Of a stretch of 64,000 nt of DNA, positions 49,110-58,200 are shown piece after piece (position 1 is the stretch's first letter; each line of letters begins with the position of its first letter). The translations under genes were made by a program, and so were the position numbers. The stretch covers positions 1 through 64,000 of the forward strand of contig CAYWXK010000017.1 in NCBI GenBank assembly GCA_964462515.1. The letters run 5' to 3'. The notes beneath the pieces are model-generated. The model was not told where the DNA came from and searched no databases. It was given only the letters and a program-made list of their open reading frames with translations. Source of the DNA: CAYWXK01 sp964462515 (GTDB taxonomy: Bacteria > Planctomycetota > Phycisphaerae > Sedimentisphaerales > Anaerobacaceae).

Positions 49110-50831
49110 ATGCCGACAGGCATCCCCAAGCGGACAAAGCTCATACTTGTGGTGTGCTGCCTGCTTTGGCCGAGTTTAGCGGCAGCGGTCGAACTTGATT
49201 TATTTGTTACCGATTATGGTGAAGAGCCATCATCCGAGCAAAGGCCCTTGACTGACCGGCCGGTGATGTATGCAAATCCGCAACAGATTACCATAAAGAC
49301 GGCCGATGGTGAAAAAGTGACCTATGACGAACCTTCGCGAGTTGCTGTATATCGTAGGATTGTGGCTAACCAGCGGGAGGCGAAGATATTTGCCTCGATT
49401 GGTGAGTATGAGCCTTTTAGTCTGCTTTTGCGGCCTAAGGTTCCTCTGCAAGAAGTCTTTATCACAAGTAGTGATTTGACAGGGGACGCTGGGCGAATTC
49501 CAAAAGAGAATGTTCTGATAAGCTCTGTGGAGAGTTCCGGCGAAATGGGAAGCAAGATACTGATGCGGCTGGGCAAGAAATGGAATATGCCCGCGCACAG
49601 CACCGAGCACTTCTGGTGCACGGTAAAGGTGCCCGACAATGCCAAACCGGGCGTCTATAGAGGTAAGGTAGTTATCACCGCCCAGAACGATGAGGTTGGT
49701 TCTATCAGCGTTGTTCTGGAGGTGCTTCCAATTCAGTTGGAAGACCCGCCGTTTGCTTTGGGCTTCAACTATTCGAATCCAAAGGAACAGGCTGCCTTGG
49801 AGGCACATCTATCTGATATGCGCCAGCACGGGATGACCTGCGTCGCCCCGCTTTATAATTTTTACCTGCCTATCCACGACGCAAATACTATCGAGCTGGG
49901 CAACTTCATCGAGTGTTACAAAAGAGCTGGATTTCCGGGGCCGTTGTACTTCGCCACACCGATGGAACTCCAGCTTAGCAGCCTGGCCGGCTATGGAGAT
50001 GAGACGTCAAAACGATGGCAGCAGAAGTTCATCCAGGTCATGAGGCGTTTGCACGCTGAGGTGCTCAAGCACAACGTGCCGGTGTTGATGAGTATCGGAG
50101 ACGAGCTGACCAACAAGGGAATTGAAGGCGTAGAGATTGCCGGTCGTCTTGCTCGCTTTGTTTGGGAGGAACTGCCGGAAATTGCCACCACCAGCGATAT
50201 GAACGGTTACATGGAGGTGATGGCGATGGCTGCTTACCTGAATGTTGCTACTTTCAACAATGGCTGGGACGGCATAGACAACCACAATAAAGGCCGTCAC
50301 CTGATAAACCGAGAATTCATTCTGGAGGTGCAGGAAAAGACCGGGGCGATTCCCTGGTTCGTCAATGCAGGAACAGGGCGGCTTCCATTTGGCTTTTTCT
50401 TCTGGAAAATGGCGAAATATGGTGTCAGGGGCAAAGTGGAATGGTATTACAACCTGGACAATCGCAGCGGCTCAATAGTGCGAACCGAGGGAGCGACTAT
50501 ATGGCCGACACTGAATTACGAGCGCTCACGTGAGGGCATCGACGACCTCAAGTATCTTTGCAAGCTCGAACAGCTCATCGCCCGTGCGAAGAAACTTGGC
50601 AAAGCCTCCGCCGAGACACAGAAGGCGGTGGTTCTTCTGGAAAAGATTTCCGACGGTATTGCTGACGACTGGACCGCCTACACACATGGTGGCGAGCGTT
50701 TCCCTGCCGACGGCATGGCCTTGATGAGCCCGGAGAAAGCTGCCGGTATGGGCGACTTAAATGTTATCCGCCGCGCCGTTGCGGAGCAGATTGTAATCCT
50801 ACAAGAGACATTGGATGGAACAGAGCTATAG
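49110..50831 (+). CDS. GH123 / DUF4091-like glycoside hydrolase, secreted
   Basis: 573 residues from ATG 49110; in-frame starts at 49008, 49050 and 49065 exist, but this one gives a compact signal peptide (LILVVCCLLWPSLAAA). Residues 2-9 (PTGIPKRT) derive from the GGCATCCCCAAGCGGAC repeat. Residues about 40-220 form a beta-sandwich (EPFSLLLRPKVPLQEVFITSSDLTG), about 225-540 a TIM-barrel. MSIGDELTNKGIEG provides a neighbouring Asp-Glu pair as in GH123 substrate-assisted catalysis. The end REGIDDLKYLCKLEQL is the usual DUF4091 motif. GH123 acts on N-acetylgalactosaminides; here the substrate is inferred only by family. Confidence 0.65.
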   Translation: MPTGIPKRTKLILVVCCLLWPSLAAAVELDLFVTDYGEEPSSEQRPLTDRPVMYANPQQITIKTADGEKVTYDEPSRVAVYRRIVANQREAKIFASIGEYEPFSLLLRPKVPLQEVFITSSDLTGDAGRIPKENVLISSVESSGEMGSKILMRLGKKWNMPAHSTEHFWCTVKVPDNAKPGVYRGKVVITAQNDEVGSISVVLEVLPIQLEDPPFALGFNYSNPKEQAALEAHLSDMRQHGMTCVAPLYNFYLPIHDANTIELGNFIECYKRAGFPGPLYFATPMELQLSSLAGYGDETSKRWQQKFIQVMRRLHAEVLKHNVPVLMSIGDELTNKGIEGVEIAGRLARFVWEELPEIATTSDMNGYMEVMAMAAYLNVATFNNGWDGIDNHNKGRHLINREFILEVQEKTGAIPWFVNAGTGRLPFGFFFWKMAKYGVRGKVEWYYNLDNRSGSIVRTEGATIWPTLNYERSREGIDDLKYLCKLEQLIARAKKLGKASAETQKAVVLLEKISDGIADDWTAYTHGGERFPADGMALMSPEKAAGMGDLNVIRRAVAEQIVILQETLDGTEL

Positions 50832-51043
50832 ACCGGACTGAAGTGTGCTTGCAAAGGCATCACTCATTGGCATCGTAGTTGCTGGCTATTGTAATCTCTC
50901 TTGTTACCGCCTGCCTCCTGAGGTTTAACGTTTGCAAGGATAACCTGCCACAGTGGGATACCCCACGTGGCATCCTATATTTCTCACCGCCGAGAGCGCA
51001 GTCCTATGGACTCCTTACGGAGAGACCGCAGTCCCGCACCAAT

Positions 51044-51109
51044 GGTTCGACTCTTTCGACTACGCTCAAGACAGGTCCGCACACCATCCTGAACAAAATC
51101 GAAGGATTG
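51044..51109. repeat. 66-bp GTTCGAC-family repeat, left copy of an inverted pair
   Basis: Starts GGTTCGACTCTTTCGACTAC and ends ATCGAAGGATTG. Its reverse complement matches 55116-55181 at 62 of 66 positions by eye. The pair brackets 4 kb with five genes. Confidence 0.9.
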
Positions 51110-51323
51110 TGAGGGTGGGGTTTAAAGTCCCACCCGAGCTTTCTAACGGGGTTTACTCTTGCGACCCCCAATACATTGCGGTCACGAACCTGGTTCTTCT
51201 GCTCGAATACCGTGAATTTTCCATTTCTTAATCGTCTTCGCCTCCCCTCCCAATCCCCGCAAGGGAGGGTATGTTTCTAACCATCAGCTAATAGGGGCAA
51301 TATGGAGTTTTTTGAAATTTTGT

Positions 51324-51352
51324 TTGCAAATGCAAAAGGGATTCTGTAGATT
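51324..51352 (+). promoter_or_regulatory. Possible promoter before the coiled-coil membrane gene
   Basis: TTGCAA (51324-51329) and TAGATT (51347-51352) with a 17-base spacer. Start would be near 51359, giving a 48-base leader. The boxes are only moderate. Confidence 0.4.
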
Positions 51353-51406
51353 AGATAGTTGCGTTTTGTCCGTTTTGATTATGGCAGATTGAATAGGAGA
51401 AATAAA

Positions 51407-51856
51407 ATGAAGCGGTATGTTTTGAGTATTCTGTTAATGAGTATGTTTGCTTACCCGGTTGTGTTTGCTCAGGAGCCAGGCCCGCAAGACGTGGAACAAC
51501 AGATGCGTATTCATAAAATGCAGCTTGAGCTAAAAAATCACGAAGCAGAGTTGGGCGTCCAACAAGAAATGCGGCAGCTCGAGTTGGAGAAACGGCGCCT
51601 TGAGCTTGAGCAGCAGCGAAGAATGACGGAGCATTTAGGTCAGAGGACGCACGGCCACAAACCCTGCCTGGGCTTATTTTTCCTCGGATGTTTTGTTGTC
51701 CATATCCTTGCGGCGGTCTGGGTTTACAAAGATATACGCGCGAGAGAATGCGGCTCGGCTATATGGATAGCGATTGCACTTCTGGCTGGGCTGTGCGGGG
51801 CGTTGGTATATGCGGTTGTTCGTCTCGGCGACAGCGGCAAAAAGAGATCCGAGTAG
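51407..51856 (+). CDS. Small coiled-coil membrane protein (PLDc_N-like C-terminus)
   Basis: 149 residues from ATG 51407 (AGGAG seven bases upstream). Signal peptide or first helix at 1-22 (ending VVFA). A heptad-rich segment (about 28-83: MRIHKMQLELKNHEAELGVQQE, MRQLELEKRRLELEQQRR) forms a coiled coil. Two hydrophobic helices follow at about 92-112 and 122-142, separated by YKDIRARECGSAIWI, and the tail ends in VYAVVRLG, a pattern shared with the PLDc_N domain of cardiolipin synthases. The role is unknown. It is convergent with the isomerase gene. Confidence 0.65.
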   Translation: MKRYVLSILLMSMFAYPVVFAQEPGPQDVEQQMRIHKMQLELKNHEAELGVQQEMRQLELEKRRLELEQQRRMTEHLGQRTHGHKPCLGLFFLGCFVVHILAAVWVYKDIRARECGSAIWIAIALLAGLCGALVYAVVRLGDSGKKRSE

Positions 51857-51894
51857 AGCATCGGTCCCGACCTGTAACTTGCCGTTCTGCCTCA

Positions 51895-52893
51895 TCATTT
51901 AGCAAATGCCGCGTCAAAGGCGACCTGCGATGACTTGAATTCTGCCTTCTTGATAAACTCGCAGGCCTCTTTTGCTCCGTGCTCACGGTCCATTCGGCTG
52001 TCTTCCCACTCGACTGAAAGCGGTCCTTTGTAGCCAACGTCGTTGAGGGCAACGATAATTTCCTCAAAGTTGATGTCACCATGCCCAAGCGAGCGGAAGT
52101 CCCAAAAGCGGCGTGGGTCACCGAATGCTATATGGCCGCCAAAGACACCTACAGTGCCGTCGCCGTGTCCCCACCATACGTCTTTCATATGGGTGTGGAA
52201 TATTCGGTCGCCAAATGTTCGGATGAATTTGACATAGTCCACGCCCTGATAGCCAAGGTGACTTGGGTCATAGTTAAAGCCGAAGGCCTTATGGTTTCTG
52301 ACGGCCTGGAGCGCACGCTGTGCCGATGCTATGTCAAACGCAATCTCGGTCGGATGAACTTCCAACGCAAACTTGATGCCCAGCCTCTGGAAGGCATCGA
52401 GGATGGGTTTCCATCGCTTGGCAAAATCTTTATAGCCGGCGGCAATCATATCCGGCGAAACCGGCGGGAACGAATAAACCAGGTGCCATATAGAACTGCC
52501 TGTGAAACCATTGACGACCTTGACGCCAAGCTTCTTGGCGGCTTTGGCAATATCGATGACTTTCTGGGCCGCCCGTTTGCGGACGCCTTCCGGGTCGCCA
52601 TCGCCCCAGACATCCGGAGGCAGGATTGCTTTATGACGTTCATCGATGTTATCGCAGACAGCTTGGCTGACTATGTGCGCCGAGATAGCAAAGACTTGCA
52701 AACCGTACTTTGCAAGCAGTCTGTGCTTGGCTTTGCAGTATTCGTCATCCTCCAGGGCCTTATCTACTTCAAAGTGGTCGCCCCAGCAGGCCAGCTCCAA
52801 CCCTTCGTATCCCCAGCTTGCTGCTTTCCCGGCCAATTCTTCCAAAGGTAAATCGGCCCACTGCCCGGTAACAAGTGTTATAGGTCTGGTCAT
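51895..52893 (-). CDS. Sugar phosphate isomerase/epimerase (xylose-isomerase-like TIM barrel)
   Basis: 332 residues; GGGAG lies eight bases before the ATG. TIM-barrel of the AP-endonuclease-2/xylose isomerase family: WGYEGLELACWGDHFEVDKAL, HIVSQAVCDN, KVVNGFTGSS, FALEVHPTEIAFDI, GFNYDPSHLGYQGVDYV, HTHMKDVWW and SVEWEDSRMDREHG show the expected Glu, Asp, His metal ligands. These proteins isomerise or epimerise sugars or inosose-like compounds. It is divergent from the kinase gene, whose product could phosphorylate the resulting ketose. Confidence 0.85.
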   Translation of the reverse strand: MTRPITLVTGQWADLPLEELAGKAASWGYEGLELACWGDHFEVDKALEDDEYCKAKHRLLAKYGLQVFAISAHIVSQAVCDNIDERHKAILPPDVWGDGDPEGVRKRAAQKVIDIAKAAKKLGVKVVNGFTGSSIWHLVYSFPPVSPDMIAAGYKDFAKRWKPILDAFQRLGIKFALEVHPTEIAFDIASAQRALQAVRNHKAFGFNYDPSHLGYQGVDYVKFIRTFGDRIFHTHMKDVWWGHGDGTVGVFGGHIAFGDPRRFWDFRSLGHGDINFEEIIVALNDVGYKGPLSVEWEDSRMDREHGAKEACEFIKKAEFKSSQVAFDAAFAK

Positions 52894-52981
52894 TTATTAT
52901 TCTCCCTACCCGGAATACAACCGGAGTCAAAAAGTTATGGAAAAATTTTTTACCCACAAAACAACAAAAACAAAGTTTGCG

Positions 52982-53009
52982 TTGACGACAATTAAATGTA
53001 AGTTATAGA
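52982..53009 (+). promoter_or_regulatory. Possible promoter of the kinase-aldolase operon
   Basis: TTGACG (52982-52987) and TATAGA (53004-53009) with a 16-base spacer. The leader of about 40 bases is AT rich. Second-best candidates lie slightly further down, so the assignment is tentative. Confidence 0.4.
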
Positions 53010-53053
53010 TTTATCAATGTCAATCACTGTTAAATATAAACGTAAGAGTAAGT

Positions 53054-53974
53054 ATGAAATCGCAAGCTCATATTGACGTTTTAGGTCTCGGTTCCGTAAC
53101 GGTGGATTTCGTAGGAACTGTCAAGACTTGGCCGGACAAGGGTGTTAAGATGATGCTCGACAGTTTTTCGGTTTGTGATGGGGGCCTTGTTGGCACAGCC
53201 CTGGCGGCCATCGCACGGCTGGGCGGTAAAGCGGCTTTTGCGGGCAAGCTCGGACAGTCTGAAATGGCAAGGCGTGCGCTGAAAGCACTTTCTAAAGAAT
53301 CTGTTGACACATCATTTGTGCTTCCTGCTGAAGGTGCTGAGCCGATTATTGCCTTTATCCTTACCAGCAGCATTGATGGGCAGCGGAATATCCTCTGGAC
53401 TCGCCAGAACGTTCAGTATCCGATGCCGTGGGAGTTTCCAGACAAAAACTGGTTTGAAAGGACATCAGTATTGCTGATTGACTATGAATCAGGACTTGCA
53501 GGAATTGAAACGGCTAAAATAGCAAGACAATATAATATCCCCGTTGTGATTGACGCTGAACGCGATGAGCCACACGTTGCTGAGGCGTTAGGGATATCTT
53601 CTCATATCATTATTTCTGAGGATTTTGCAAGTAGTTACGTTGGCAAAGTGAACATAGCTGATATGCTGACAGCTTTGCGAACCGATTCGCAACAGACCGT
53701 AATAATTACGCGTGGCGAGAAAGGCTGTGCGGGGTTGACCGACAAAGGTATGTTTGAGCTGCCTGCATACAAGGTTGACCTTGTCGATACAACCGGTTGC
53801 GGTGATACATTTCACGGTGCTTATGCGCTGGCTCTTGCCCGAAAGCAATCCGTTATCGAGGCCGCAAAATTCGCCTCGGCCGCAGCGGCATTGTGTGCGA
53901 CGCAGTTGGGTGGCCGAGCTGGAATTCCGACGGCCGAACAGTTAGAGCAGTTCTTGAGCAAACATAAGTCTTGA
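53054..53974 (+). CDS. PfkB-family carbohydrate kinase
   Basis: 306 residues. The N-terminal GLGSVTVDFVGTV and the GG-containing GGLVGTALAAIARLGG form the sugar-binding part; the C-terminal signature DTTGCGDTFHGAYALALA carries the catalytic Asp and the anion hole. It should phosphorylate a sugar, often at C1 or C6, for cleavage by the aldolase encoded 18 bases downstream. VSALNIA-type clues to substrate are missing, so ketohexose, tagatose-6-phosphate, ribose and others all remain possible. The start has no strong binding site. Confidence 0.88.
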   Translation: MKSQAHIDVLGLGSVTVDFVGTVKTWPDKGVKMMLDSFSVCDGGLVGTALAAIARLGGKAAFAGKLGQSEMARRALKALSKESVDTSFVLPAEGAEPIIAFILTSSIDGQRNILWTRQNVQYPMPWEFPDKNWFERTSVLLIDYESGLAGIETAKIARQYNIPVVIDAERDEPHVAEALGISSHIIISEDFASSYVGKVNIADMLTALRTDSQQTVIITRGEKGCAGLTDKGMFELPAYKVDLVDTTGCGDTFHGAYALALARKQSVIEAAKFASAAAALCATQLGGRAGIPTAEQLEQFLSKHKS

Positions 53975-53992
53975 TTCTTATTGGGGAGCCGA

Positions 53993-54838
53993 ATGAGTCT
54001 CGTGCCAATGTCTGAAATCCTGATTCCTGCTCGTCGCGGCGGCTATGCTGTTGGTGCGTTCGAGGTCTGGAATCTCGAGTCTGTCCAGGCCGTGGTTGCC
54101 GCAGCCGAGGGACTATCGCAGCCTGTGATACTACAGGTGGGGCCCTATGAAGCTGATTACGCAGGGTTGGAAGATATCTCGCATATAGCCATCTTTCACG
54201 CAAGACGAGCAAGAGTGCCGGTTGTAATCCACCTGGACCACGGAGATACTTTTGAACGGGTTATGCATTGCATCAATCATGGTTTTACTTCCGTTATGCT
54301 TGATGTTTCACACTTGCCTTACGCCGAGAATGTTGCCGCCACAAAAGAGGTGGCTCGGGCGGCACATGCCTGCGGCGCAAGTGTGGAAGGTGAGCTTGGA
54401 AGGATAGGGGGTGAGGAGTCCGGCATCGATGTGACTAATGAGGACATTCACCTCACTAATCCCCATCAGGCCCTCGAGTTTGTAAAGGAAACAGGAATTG
54501 ACGCCCTTGCCGTGGCAATCGGCACAGTTCACGGATTTTACAAAAGCAAGCCCAACATCAGGCTGGGATTGCTCGAGGAGATTGCCGAAAGAGTGCCGAT
54601 TCCTCTTGTTATGCACGGTGGTTCCGGCACGCCGGACACGGATGTTCGCAAGGCAGTGTCTATTGGCATCGCAAAGGTGAATGTATGCACCGAGCTGGTT
54701 GCAGCCTTTGCCGATACTTTCGTCAATGAACAAGAGGAGCAGGATTTCAGATACAATGTCCCACGTGTATTCACCAGACCAAGAGCAGCGGCGAAGAAGT
54801 TAGTTGAAGAGAAAATCCGGTTGTTTGCAGGCCTGTAG
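53993..54838 (+). CDS. Class II fructose/tagatose-bisphosphate-type aldolase
   Basis: 281 residues from ATG 53993 (GGGGAG five bases upstream). It has the zinc ligands and loop glycine motifs of the family: VVIHLDHGDTFE (about 76-87), the following SVMLDVSHLPYAEN, VEGELGRIGGEE, IDALAVAIGTVHG (zinc His), and VMHGGSGTPD then GIAKVNVCTEL for phosphate binding. It cleaves ketose 1,6-bisphosphates, or 1-phosphates in some subfamilies, to DHAP and an aldehyde. It follows the PfkB kinase and was followed by an amidohydrolase gene now truncated. Confidence 0.9.
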   Translation: MSLVPMSEILIPARRGGYAVGAFEVWNLESVQAVVAAAEGLSQPVILQVGPYEADYAGLEDISHIAIFHARRARVPVVIHLDHGDTFERVMHCINHGFTSVMLDVSHLPYAENVAATKEVARAAHACGASVEGELGRIGGEESGIDVTNEDIHLTNPHQALEFVKETGIDALAVAIGTVHGFYKSKPNIRLGLLEEIAERVPIPLVMHGGSGTPDTDVRKAVSIGIAKVNVCTELVAAFADTFVNEQEEQDFRYNVPRVFTRPRAAAKKLVEEKIRLFAGL

Positions 54839-54861
54839 CAACAGAACTGGGGAAATCTTAA

Positions 54862-55053
54862 ATGGGTCACAGTAAGACATTCAACATTCTGAACAAACAA
54901 ATTGATGAGATAGAGGCTATCGATACACACATGCACATCAGCTCCTCTTCCCTGCCGGCCAGGGGACTACATGATATTTTGCTCTATCACTTGGTAGTCA
55001 GTGACCTTTACGCTGCTGGCTGCCCGAGCAGCTGGCCATTCCCAGCTTATTAA
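54862..55053 (+). pseudogene. N-terminal fragment of an amidohydrolase / uronate-isomerase-like gene
   Basis: 63 residues with a good start (GGGGAA seven bases before the ATG). It begins like metal-dependent TIM-barrel hydrolases (IEAIDTHMHIS contains the HxH metal motif), then LHDILLYHLVVSDLYAAGCP as in uronate isomerase-like amidohydrolases. The homologous region breaks off at about 55040 and repeat sequence begins. The rest of a roughly 400-residue gene is gone. It was the third gene of the kinase-aldolase operon, so its loss may have altered the pathway. Confidence 0.65.
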
Positions 55054-55115
55054 GCTCCCTTACCCTTGCCACGGCGTAGCTTAATCGCGAAGCCGGGTTC
55101 CACTCACCAATTAAC

Positions 55116-55181
55116 CAATCCTTCGATTTTGTTCAGAATGGTGAGTGGACCTGTCTTGAGCGTAGTCGAAAGAGTCAAACC
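55116..55181. repeat. 66-bp GTTCGAC-family repeat, right copy of an inverted pair
   Basis: Starts CAATCCTTCGATTTTGTTCA and ends GTCGAAAGAGTCAAACC. It is the near-exact reverse complement of 51044-51109 (4 mismatches). It lies about 60 bases after the point where the amidohydrolase gene breaks off. Confidence 0.9.
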
Positions 55182-55266
55182 ATAATATTTTTACCCTGCC
55201 TAAAAAGCAGGGCCCGTTTAGACCTAAAGGTCTAACGGGTCAGGGCTTCCTTTCTAACGGGGTAAA
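55182..55266. repeat. Composite palindromic element, short copy 3
   Basis: Reads ATAATATTTTTACCCTGCC, AAAAAGCAGGGCCCG, TTTAGACCTAAAGGTCTAACGGGTC and TTTCTAACGGGG, the same order as 22050-22145 but without the GGCATCCCC end. It abuts the preceding repeat and the start of the next gene. Confidence 0.8.
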
Positions 55267-55278
55267 TTGCATACCCCA

Positions 55279-58200
55279 ATGAAATTGTTTAGAATAGCAG
55301 GCTGTATGAGGACGCGAAACTTGATTTTGTTGGTTTTGTTGATTCTTGCTTTGGCTTATGTTGGCGCGGCATACACAGCCGAACCCAAATCTGGCGTGGC
55401 TGCACCCCAATCTCTCGAGAAGGATTTTGACATAGCGCGTTTCGCCCGTGTTGTGACGTGGGACCCAAATCGCACCGGCAGTCATCCCAGCCGTATTGAG
55501 GAGCTTAAAATAGACGAGATATTTCTTGAGACTGATGTTCTGCCGGCCGCTAATGGAACATACATCGTGCCACGTGCCCCCAACGGTCAGGGGTGTATCG
55601 GTCTTCAATGGATGCAAAGTATTGAAAGCCGCATTCTAAAAGAGCTGGTGCTGCTATTTGCTGAGGGTTCGCCGATGCCGTCCACCAATGAAATTCGCAT
55701 AGAGTCGTGGGTTGGTGAATCGGCCTGGCAGGGAGACTGGAAACCGCTTCCGGTAAAGATAGAGCAAGAAGGGAACCGGTGGTTTTTCCGCATCATCTGG
55801 CCAAATGGTGGTCCAGGCTGCATCGGCGTAGAAAAGGTCCGCTGGATATTCCCCGCATCTACCAGGCCTTTCGTTGTCAGCAAGATAGAGACCTTTACGC
55901 TCTGTAAATGGGATAGCGTCGTCCTAAATCTCGAATTGGAAAAACCAAAAACCGGTCAGTCGGGCAGGATAGAATTATATAACGGTGAGATAATCGAACC
56001 ACCAGCTAAAGACAATTCTCTGCATTGCGAATGGGATTTAGCCGGCCCTCTTCAACTGAAAATACGCTATTGCAAACCGGAAAAAAGATTACTTAAAAGC
56101 GACCGGACGCTGGTTACAGTTCGACTGCCGGAGGGGACATTTAGTGTGTCAATTAACGATATACTTGAACACGGATGCGTCTATGTGCCGGCCTTTGGGT
56201 TCTTTATGGCTAAAGATTCCGCAGATGTGAGCCCCGTTAGAAATAAAATGGCAGATACATTTTCCCTGTATCCTGTGGCAATTTCTAACGGGGTGAGCCT
56301 TGATAAATATCGCCAAAAAATCACTGGAAATGAGACAATCCTTCGACTCCTTTCAGTCGCTCAGGATGGTGAGCGGAGTCGAACCATTCGGCAGCGTGTG
56401 CGCAAAACGCCGGACCAATCCTTCACGCAGGCAATGGAAAAGGTGCATCATAAGGTTCAGGATAATGGGCCTACAATGCTGTCTCTGGCCTGCGACAACC
56501 ACAAATTTGTCGTGGAGCGGGCAGGAGATTTATGGGTATTCGAGGGCGGTTTTAAGCTCATTCCCACGTTTGGCTCAGGCAAAAACGAAAAGTTGACACG
56601 TAATATGTATGGCGGCTGGCTGCCGGTGCCTGTCACAACCGTAGAAGAAGACGGCATTCGTTACCGGCAGCGAACCTTTGTCGCCCCATACGGGCAAGAG
56701 AATCCAGATTATCACCCATTTTTGCAGCGTCAGCCCATTTGCGTGGCGGAATTAATCATAGAAAACCCTCATCCAGATAGTGCCGATTCCTCGCTTAATC
56801 TGAGGTTTTTGGCAGATGCTAAAAAAAATCAGCCCGCTGAACTGCAGCAGGTGCAAAATGGAATGGTCGTGCAAAAACAAGAACGGCTTCTGGCTTTTGT
56901 CGATACAAGCGAGATAAAAACGCTCAAAGTAGAGGCGCAAAACGGTAACTTAATAATAAGTGGGACTGTGCCGGGCCAAACAACAGAGAGTTGTTTTGTC
57001 TATATTCCAACCTGGGAAATCAAGCCGGATGAGTATGCATCTCTCAAGGGCGGAACTAAGTTACTTTCGGAAACAGAAACTTATTGGAACAATATACTGG
57101 CATCTGCTGCACAACTCGAAATTCCTGAGCCGCTGCTTCTGAATGTAATACGTGCTTCACAGGTGTATTGCCTGATGGCTGCGCGGAACGAAGAACAGGG
57201 CAAGCGATTTGCAGCGTGGATATCATCGGACCGTTACGGGCCATTGGAAAGTGAAGCTCATTCCATAATTCGCGGTATGGATTTGATGGGGAACGAAGAT
57301 TTTGCTCGCCGGTCTATGGACTTTTTTATCAATAAATATAATCCAGCAGGTTACCTTACCACGGGCTATACCGTTATGGGCACGGGATGGCACCTGTGGA
57401 CTCTGGCGGAGCATTATCAATTGACGAAAGACTCGCAGTGGCTCAAAAAAGTTGCGCCGGAGGTGGCACGAGTGTGTCAGTGGATAGTTCGACAGCGGGA
57501 AAAAACCAAAAAAATAAATATCTATGGCGAGAAATTGCCGGAATACGGCCTTATGCCGCCGGGTGTAGCAGCGGACTGGAATCGTTTCGGATACCGCTCA
57601 TACAATCAGGGTAATTTCTATGCAGGACTGGACGGGGCGGCCCGGTGCCTGGCTGATATTGGCTATCCTGATGCAAATTCACTGCTTGGCAACGCTGCTC
57701 AATTCAGGGAGGACATTCAACGCTCTTATCTTTGGACACAGCAGCATTCACCCGTGCTGTCACTGAGTAACGGCACCTGGGTTCCATACTATCCGTCATT
57801 TGTTTACGGTTTCGGCGAGGATGCCTACCCGGGTGAGGATGGCGGCAGGTCCTGGTGTTACGATGTCGAAATAGGTTCGCATCATCTGGCGGTCTTGGGG
57901 GTGCTGGATGAGACAGACCCAAACATTGATTGGATAGCAGACCGTATGGAGGATGTCTGGTTTTTCCACGATGGCCTTTACGATTATCCCGCCGAAGAAA
58001 CTAAGAAGGACTGGTTCAATCTGGGGGGCTTCTCGAAGGTGCAGCCATATTACACTCGTATCCAGGAGCTTTACGCGTTAATTGATGACGTCAAACCATT
58101 CATTCGGTCATATTTTAATGCCATTCCTTCGTTACTCAATACAGAGAACCTCTCCTTTTGGGAGCATTTCCACAACAACGGTGCGTGGAACAAAACGCAC

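Larger units (their letters stand above)
50832..51406. other. Repeat-filled intergenic stretch
   Basis: No supported gene. It holds CCACAGTGGGATACC (50948-50975), ACTCCTTACGGAGAGACCGCAG (51009-51031), a 66-base GTTCGAC-family unit (51044-51109), a TTTCTAACGGGGT half palindrome (51140-51153) and the weak promoter at 51324-51352. Confidence 0.6.
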
